From assembly GCA_963835735.1 (NCBI GenBank), contig CAWIGP010000007.1, positions 186,001-250,000 of the forward strand: a stretch of 64,000 bases of DNA, given 5' to 3'. Both the position numbers and the translations under genes were made by a program. Below are positions 60,303-64,000 of the stretch, in pieces. Origin of the DNA: DASQMT01 sp963835735 (GTDB lineage: Bacteria > Actinomycetota > Thermoleophilia > Solirubrobacterales > Solirubrobacteraceae). The first letter of the stretch is position 1. Each line of letters starts with the position of its first letter. The notes under the pieces were generated by a model. The model saw nothing but the letters and a program-made list of their open reading frames with translations. It searched no databases and was not told where the DNA came from.

Positions 60303-61211
60303 ATGTACCACGACGGCCAGCTCGCGGTGCAGCGGCGCGCGGGCGGGAGGGCGACCGCGGAGCGGATCGAGCGCGGTATAAGCGCCGAATTGCCCGATGT
60401 CGCGCGCGAGTTCCTCGGCGGGCTGCGGCTGCTGTTCGCCGCTTCCAGCGACCCGGACGGGCGCGTGTGGTGCTCGGTTCTGAGCGGGGCGCCGGGCTTC
60501 GTCGGCACGCCGGACGAGCGCACCGTCGCCGTGGCCGCGCGGCCCGGCGCCGCGGACCCGCTCGCCCGCACGCTCGCCGGCGGGCCCGCGCCCGTGGGCC
60601 TGCTCGGCATCGAGCCGCAGACGCGTCGGCGGATGCGGGTGAACGGGATCGGCGAGCTCGGCGAGCGTGGTCTGCATCTACGCACCGAGCGCGTGTTCTC
60701 CAATTGCCCGAAATACATAGCTCGCCGTGACGTCGACCTGACCGCGTCCGCGCCGGCGCCGGGCCCGGTCGAGGAGCGCGAGCGGCTGACCGCGGACGAC
60801 CGGCGACAGCTGGCCGCTGCCGACACGTTCGTGATCGCAACGGCGGCACGCGACGGCTCGGCGGAGGCCTCGCACCGCGGCGGCACCCCGGGCTTCGTGG
60901 CCGTCCACGACGACCACCGCCTCAGCTTCCCCGACTACACCGGCAACTCGATGTTCCTGACGCTCGGGAACCTCACCGCGAACCCGCGCGCCGGGCTGCT
61001 GTTCCTCGACTGGGACAGCGGCGACACGCTCCAGCTCACCGGCCGGGCGGTCGTCGACTGGTCGCCCGAGCGCGCGTCTGGGATCCCCGGCGCGGAGCGG
61101 GTCGTGGACTTCCGGGTCGAGCATGTCGTCGCCGCCTCCCGGGCGTTGCCGCTGCGCTGGGTGCTCGAGGAACGCTCGCGCTTCAACCCGCCGGTATCCT
61201 CGCCGGCGTGA
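60303..61211 (+). CDS. Pyridoxamine-phosphate-oxidase-like FMN-barrel protein
   Basis: A 302-residue protein of the PNPOx-like split-barrel group. An N-terminal segment of about 150 residues is followed by the FMN-binding barrel, with DTFVIATAARDGSAEASHRGGTPGFV, LSFPDYTGNSMFLTLGNLTANPRAGLLFLDW and a C-terminal extension. Such proteins are flavin or F420 reductases of unknown substrate. It is probably co-transcribed with the glyoxalase-like gene, and its stop overlaps the next GTG. Confidence 0.8.
   Translation: MYHDGQLAVQRRAGGRATAERIERGISAELPDVAREFLGGLRLLFAASSDPDGRVWCSVLSGAPGFVGTPDERTVAVAARPGAADPLARTLAGGPAPVGLLGIEPQTRRRMRVNGIGELGERGLHLRTERVFSNCPKYIARRDVDLTASAPAPGPVEERERLTADDRRQLAAADTFVIATAARDGSAEASHRGGTPGFVAVHDDHRLSFPDYTGNSMFLTLGNLTANPRAGLLFLDWDSGDTLQLTGRAVVDWSPERASGIPGAERVVDFRVEHVVAASRALPLRWVLEERSRFNPPVSSPA
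61195..61200 (+). promoter_or_regulatory. -10 box of the PRC-barrel-like gene
   Basis: TATCCT lies inside the end of the upstream gene and ends seven bases before the GTG at 61208. A leaderless internal transcript is likely. Confidence 0.45.
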
Positions 61212-61573
61212 CCGACCTCGGCGAGCCGACGTCCTATCTGGAGCTGGAGCACGGAACGCCCGTGTTCAGCGCCGACGGCGACCAGATCGGCGCCGTCGAG
61301 CACGTGCTCGCCGTCGAGGAGGAGGACATCTTCGACGGCATCGTGATCGACGTCCGGCGCGGTCCGGGCGGCCACCGCTTCGCGGACGCGACGCAGATCG
61401 AAGGCCTGTACACCGGCGGCGCGGTCCTCACGCTGAGTGCCGCTGAGGCCCACGAGCTGCCGACGCCCAGCGCGAACCCCGGCGTCGTCGAAACGGACGC
61501 GGACGACATGGCGCCGGACGACTTGGGCGACAAGCTCAAGCGCGCCTGGAACCTGATCTCCGGCAACTACTAG
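61208..61573 (+). CDS. PRC-barrel-like small protein
   Basis: A 121-residue acidic protein. The segment SYLELEHGTPVFSADGDQIGAVEHVLAVEEEDIFDGIVIDV resembles PRC-barrel domains, which occur in the RimM ribosome-maturation protein and in photosynthetic and stress proteins. The C-terminus ends in a short helix (DKLKRAWNLISGNY). The role is unknown. GTG overlaps the preceding stop (GTGA). Confidence 0.6.
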   Translation: MTDLGEPTSYLELEHGTPVFSADGDQIGAVEHVLAVEEEDIFDGIVIDVRRGPGGHRFADATQIEGLYTGGAVLTLSAAEAHELPTPSANPGVVETDADDMAPDDLGDKLKRAWNLISGNY

Positions 61574-61576
61574 CCT
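61571..61576 (+). promoter_or_regulatory. -10 box of surE overlapping the upstream stop
   Basis: TAGCCT contains the stop codon of the PRC-barrel-like gene and ends seven bases before the surE GTG, the same geometry as at adk. It again predicts a leaderless mRNA. Confidence 0.45.
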
Positions 61577-61583
61577 GCGGGAC

Positions 61584-62399
61584 GTGCGCGTCCTGCTCAC
61601 CAACGACGACGGCATCGAGGCCGAGGGCCTCCAGTCGCTCCGGCGCGCGCTGCTCGGGATCGACGGGATCGAGCTGGCCGTGATCGCGCCGGACTCCAAC
61701 CGCTCGGCGATCGGGCGCGGAATCACCACGCGCCGCCCGCTGTGGGTGGAGGAGGTCGACTTCGGCGACGGGACCGTCGGCTTCGCGACCGACGGGACCC
61801 CGGTCGACTGCGTGCGCTTCGCCGCACTCGGCCTCGTCGAGGGCTTCGAGGCCGAGCTGATCGTCTCGGGGATCAACCACGGCTCCAACCTCGGCGACGA
61901 CATCACGTACTCCGGCACCGTCGCGGCCGCGCTCGAGGGGATCGTGCTGGGGCTGCCGGCGATCGCCGTCTCGCAGCAGTCGCAGGCGCGCGAGATGGAC
62001 TTTCGCCTCGGCGCGCATTTCGAGTTCGACGCCGCGGCGGCGTTCACCGCCCGCGTCGTCGGGGAGATCGAGGACGTGCCGCTGCCGGCCGGCACGCTGC
62101 TCAACCTCAACTTCCCCGCCGGTGAGATCGCCGGCGTCGAGGTCGCGCGCCTCGGCAAGCGGATCTACCGCGACGAGCTGGTGCTGCAGGACGAGCAGTC
62201 GCGCCGGCGCCAGTACCGCGTCTACGGCGACTCGCCGGGCTACGAGCGCCAGGAGGGCACCGACCTCGCGGCGGTCGCCGACGGCCGTGTGGCCGTCACG
62301 CCGATCCACTTCGACCTGACCGACAAGCCGGGGATCGAGACGCTGCAGGCCTACGACCTCGCCCGGATGCTGGAGCCGGCGACGACCGAGTTGGAATGA
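61584..62399 (+). CDS. surE: 5'/3'-nucleotidase SurE
   Basis: A stationary-phase survival phosphatase acting on nucleoside monophosphates. The 271-residue protein has the metal site in LLTNDDGIEAEGL, the serine/asparagine site in APDSNRSAIGRGIT, and SGINHGSNLGDDITYSGTVAAALEG. The start is a GTG and its stop overlaps the ligA ATG. Confidence 0.95.
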   Translation: MRVLLTNDDGIEAEGLQSLRRALLGIDGIELAVIAPDSNRSAIGRGITTRRPLWVEEVDFGDGTVGFATDGTPVDCVRFAALGLVEGFEAELIVSGINHGSNLGDDITYSGTVAAALEGIVLGLPAIAVSQQSQAREMDFRLGAHFEFDAAAAFTARVVGEIEDVPLPAGTLLNLNFPAGEIAGVEVARLGKRIYRDELVLQDEQSRRRQYRVYGDSPGYERQEGTDLAAVADGRVAVTPIHFDLTDKPGIETLQAYDLARMLEPATTELE

Positions 62400-64000
62400 A
62401 CCCGGAGGAGCGTGTCGCCGAGCTGCGCGGGCAGCTCGAGTACCACGGCCACCGGTACTACGTCCTCGACGACCCGGAGATCGGCGACGATGCCTACGAC
62501 GCGCTGCTCGACGAGCTGCGCACGCTGGAGGCCGAGCATCCCGAGCTCGTCACGCCCGACTCGCCGACCCAGCGCGTCGGCGGTGCGCCGATCTCGAAGC
62601 TGGAGAAGGTCAGCCACCTGCAGCCGATGCTCTCGCTCGCGAACGTGCGCTCGGCCGACGAGCTGCGCGCGTGGGTCGCGCGCATGCGCTCCCACCTGGC
62701 GCGCGAGGGGATCGAGGACCCCGACTTCGCCTACGTCGCCGAGCCGAAGATCGACGGGCTCGCGATCTCGCTGATCTACCGCGACGGCGTGCTGGAGCGT
62801 GGGGCCACGCGCGGCAACGGCGAGATCGGCGAGGACGTCACGCACAATCTGCGCACGATCCCGTCGATCCCGCTGCGATTCGACGACGCGCCGCCGCTGG
62901 TCGAGGTCCGCGGCGAGGTCTACATGGCGCTCTCGGACTTCACCGCGCTCAACGAGCGCCGCGCGAGCGAGGGGCTCTCCACCTTCATGAACCCGCGCAA
63001 CTCGGCGGCCGGGACGATCCGCCAGCTCGATCCGGCGCTGGCCGCCGAGCGTCCGCTCTCGATGTGGTGCTACGCGATCGGCGCGAGCGAAGGCCTGCGG
63101 TTCGCCGGCCACTGGGAGGTGCTCGAGTGGCTGCGCGCGCACGGCTTTCGGGTGAACGGCGACGTCAAGCGCCTGTCCAGCGAGGACGACGTCGTCGCCC
63201 AGTGCCTGCGCTGGGAGGCGCGGCGCGGCGCGCTCGACTTCGAGATCGACGGCGTCGTCGTGAAGGTCGACGACCTCGAGCTGCAGCGCCGCCTCGGGGC
63301 GGTGGGGCGTGACCCGCGCTGGGCCGTGGCCTGGAAGTTCCCGCCGACGACGGCGGTGACCCACCTCCACAGCGTGCAGTGGAACGTGGGCATGTTCGGC
63401 GACCTGTACCCGTTCGCCGTGCTCGAGCCGGTCCACGTCGGCGGCGTGACGGTCAAGATGGCGACGCTGCACAACGAGGAGGACCTGGCGCGCAAGGACA
63501 TCCGCTCCGGCGACGACGTGATCGTGCTCCGCGCCGGCGACGTGATCCCGCAGGTCGTCTCGCCCGCCCCGCACGCGGTCGAGCGCCCCCACCGCTCGCC
63601 GCCCGAGCGGCCGCCGGAGCGCTGCCCGTCGTGCGATACGCCGACCGAGAAGCGCGGAGTCTTCACCCGCTGCCCGAACCGGGCCTGCCCCGAGCGGCGC
63701 TGGCAGCTGCTCAAGCACTACGCGGGGGCGATGGACATCGACGGCCTCGGCGAGAAGCGCGTGAGGACGCTGCAGGACGCCGGCCTGGTCGCCACGGCCG
63801 CGGACTACTACCGGCTCACCAAGGAGCAGCTGCTCGGCCTCGACGGCATGGGCGAGGTGTCGGCGGAGAACCTGCTCCGCGCGATTCAGGAATCGCGCGA
63901 GCGCCCACTCGACATCGTGCTGTTCGCGATCGGGATCGAGGGCGTCGGCTACATCACGGGCCGCAAACTCGCCCAGCACTTCCGCACGATCGATGCGCTG
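62396..64000 (+). CDS. ligA: NAD-dependent DNA ligase, 3' end outside window
   Basis: It seals nicks in replication and repair. The first 535 residues are visible: the NAD-binding Ia domain (YHGHRYYVLDDPEIGDDAYDALLDEL), the adenylation domain with the nucleotidyl lysine in AEPKIDGLAISL, and EIDGVVVKVDDL. The OB fold follows, then the four-cysteine zinc finger (CPSCDTPTEKRGVFTRCPNRAC) and the first helix-hairpin-helix units. The last part and the BRCT domain are cut off. In the OB region the usual VGRTG is VGMFG. ATG overlaps the surE stop. Confidence 0.96.
   Translation, partial: MNPEERVAELRGQLEYHGHRYYVLDDPEIGDDAYDALLDELRTLEAEHPELVTPDSPTQRVGGAPISKLEKVSHLQPMLSLANVRSADELRAWVARMRSHLAREGIEDPDFAYVAEPKIDGLAISLIYRDGVLERGATRGNGEIGEDVTHNLRTIPSIPLRFDDAPPLVEVRGEVYMALSDFTALNERRASEGLSTFMNPRNSAAGTIRQLDPALAAERPLSMWCYAIGASEGLRFAGHWEVLEWLRAHGFRVNGDVKRLSSEDDVVAQCLRWEARRGALDFEIDGVVVKVDDLELQRRLGAVGRDPRWAVAWKFPPTTAVTHLHSVQWNVGMFGDLYPFAVLEPVHVGGVTVKMATLHNEEDLARKDIRSGDDVIVLRAGDVIPQVVSPAPHAVERPHRSPPERPPERCPSCDTPTEKRGVFTRCPNRACPERRWQLLKHYAGAMDIDGLGEKRVRTLQDAGLVATAADYYRLTKEQLLGLDGMGEVSAENLLRAIQESRERPLDIVLFAIGIEGVGYITGRKLAQHFRTIDAL

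Overview
The window is high-GC DNA with strong G/C preference at third codon positions and frequent GTG and TTG starts. Gene order and protein character (zinc-ribbon S14 and L33, an InhA-like enoyl reductase, collagen-like and Vps62-like secreted proteins) suggest an actinobacterium, most likely of the Thermoleophilia/Solirubrobacterales type. That placement is inference from gene content, not a search result. No rRNA, tRNA, CRISPR array, prophage or insertion sequence was recognised.

Layout: 1-474 is the end of a LuxR-type response regulator. 830-8175 is a tightly coupled fatty-acid synthesis operon (fabD-fabH-fabG-acpP-fabF-carboxyltransferase-fabI-reductase) without a dehydratase gene. 8204-11649 holds a MarR regulator with a DHA2 drug exporter and a divergent flavin amine oxidase. 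11828-15295 is rpmG-secE-nusG-rplK-rplA-rplJ-rplL, followed by a convergent secreted CAP-domain protein. 16620-24323 is rpoB-rpoC. 24341-28280 holds a metallophosphoesterase, a DMT transporter with a structured leader, a collagen-like surface protein and a small membrane protein. 28388-32526 is an aminotransferase, a PucR regulator and alanine dehydrogenase. 32576-38454 carries rpsL-rpsG, then fusA-tuf-rpsJ, with a small carbonic anhydrase and a membrane protein between the two halves. 38461-51039 is the S10-spc ribosomal operon through secY-adk-map. An ammonium transporter and a Vps62-like protein on the minus strand (51047-53432) separate it from the alpha operon rpmJ-rpsM-rpsK-rpsD-rpoA-rplQ-truA (53720-57473). 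The rest carries an FAD-linked oxidase, a repeat-rich intergenic island, a CGNR zinc-finger regulator divergent from a glyoxalase-like gene, an FMN-barrel protein, a PRC-barrel-like protein, surE and the start of ligA.

Most of the window is core information processing (transcription, ribosome, secretion, translation factors) plus lipid synthesis. Several ribosomal proteins carry long low-complexity tails. Many genes lie 6-8 bases downstream of a TAnnnT box, implying leaderless transcripts, while the ribosomal and transcription operons share a GCTAnnnT box farther upstream.

The oddest property is a set of reading-frame breaks, every resolved one shifting by +1 (modulo 3), in rpoB (seven), rpoC (two), a DMT transporter, a collagen-like gene, rpsQ, secY (two) and probably the rpmD/rplO junction. 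Sequencing or assembly insertions are the likeliest cause, but the uniform direction and the clustering deserve a check against reads. The best regulatory candidates are the leader RNA at 25178-25312, an attenuator-like leader before fusA, an operator between the CGNR regulator and the glyoxalase, and an inverted-repeat family with core AACGTCGAG.
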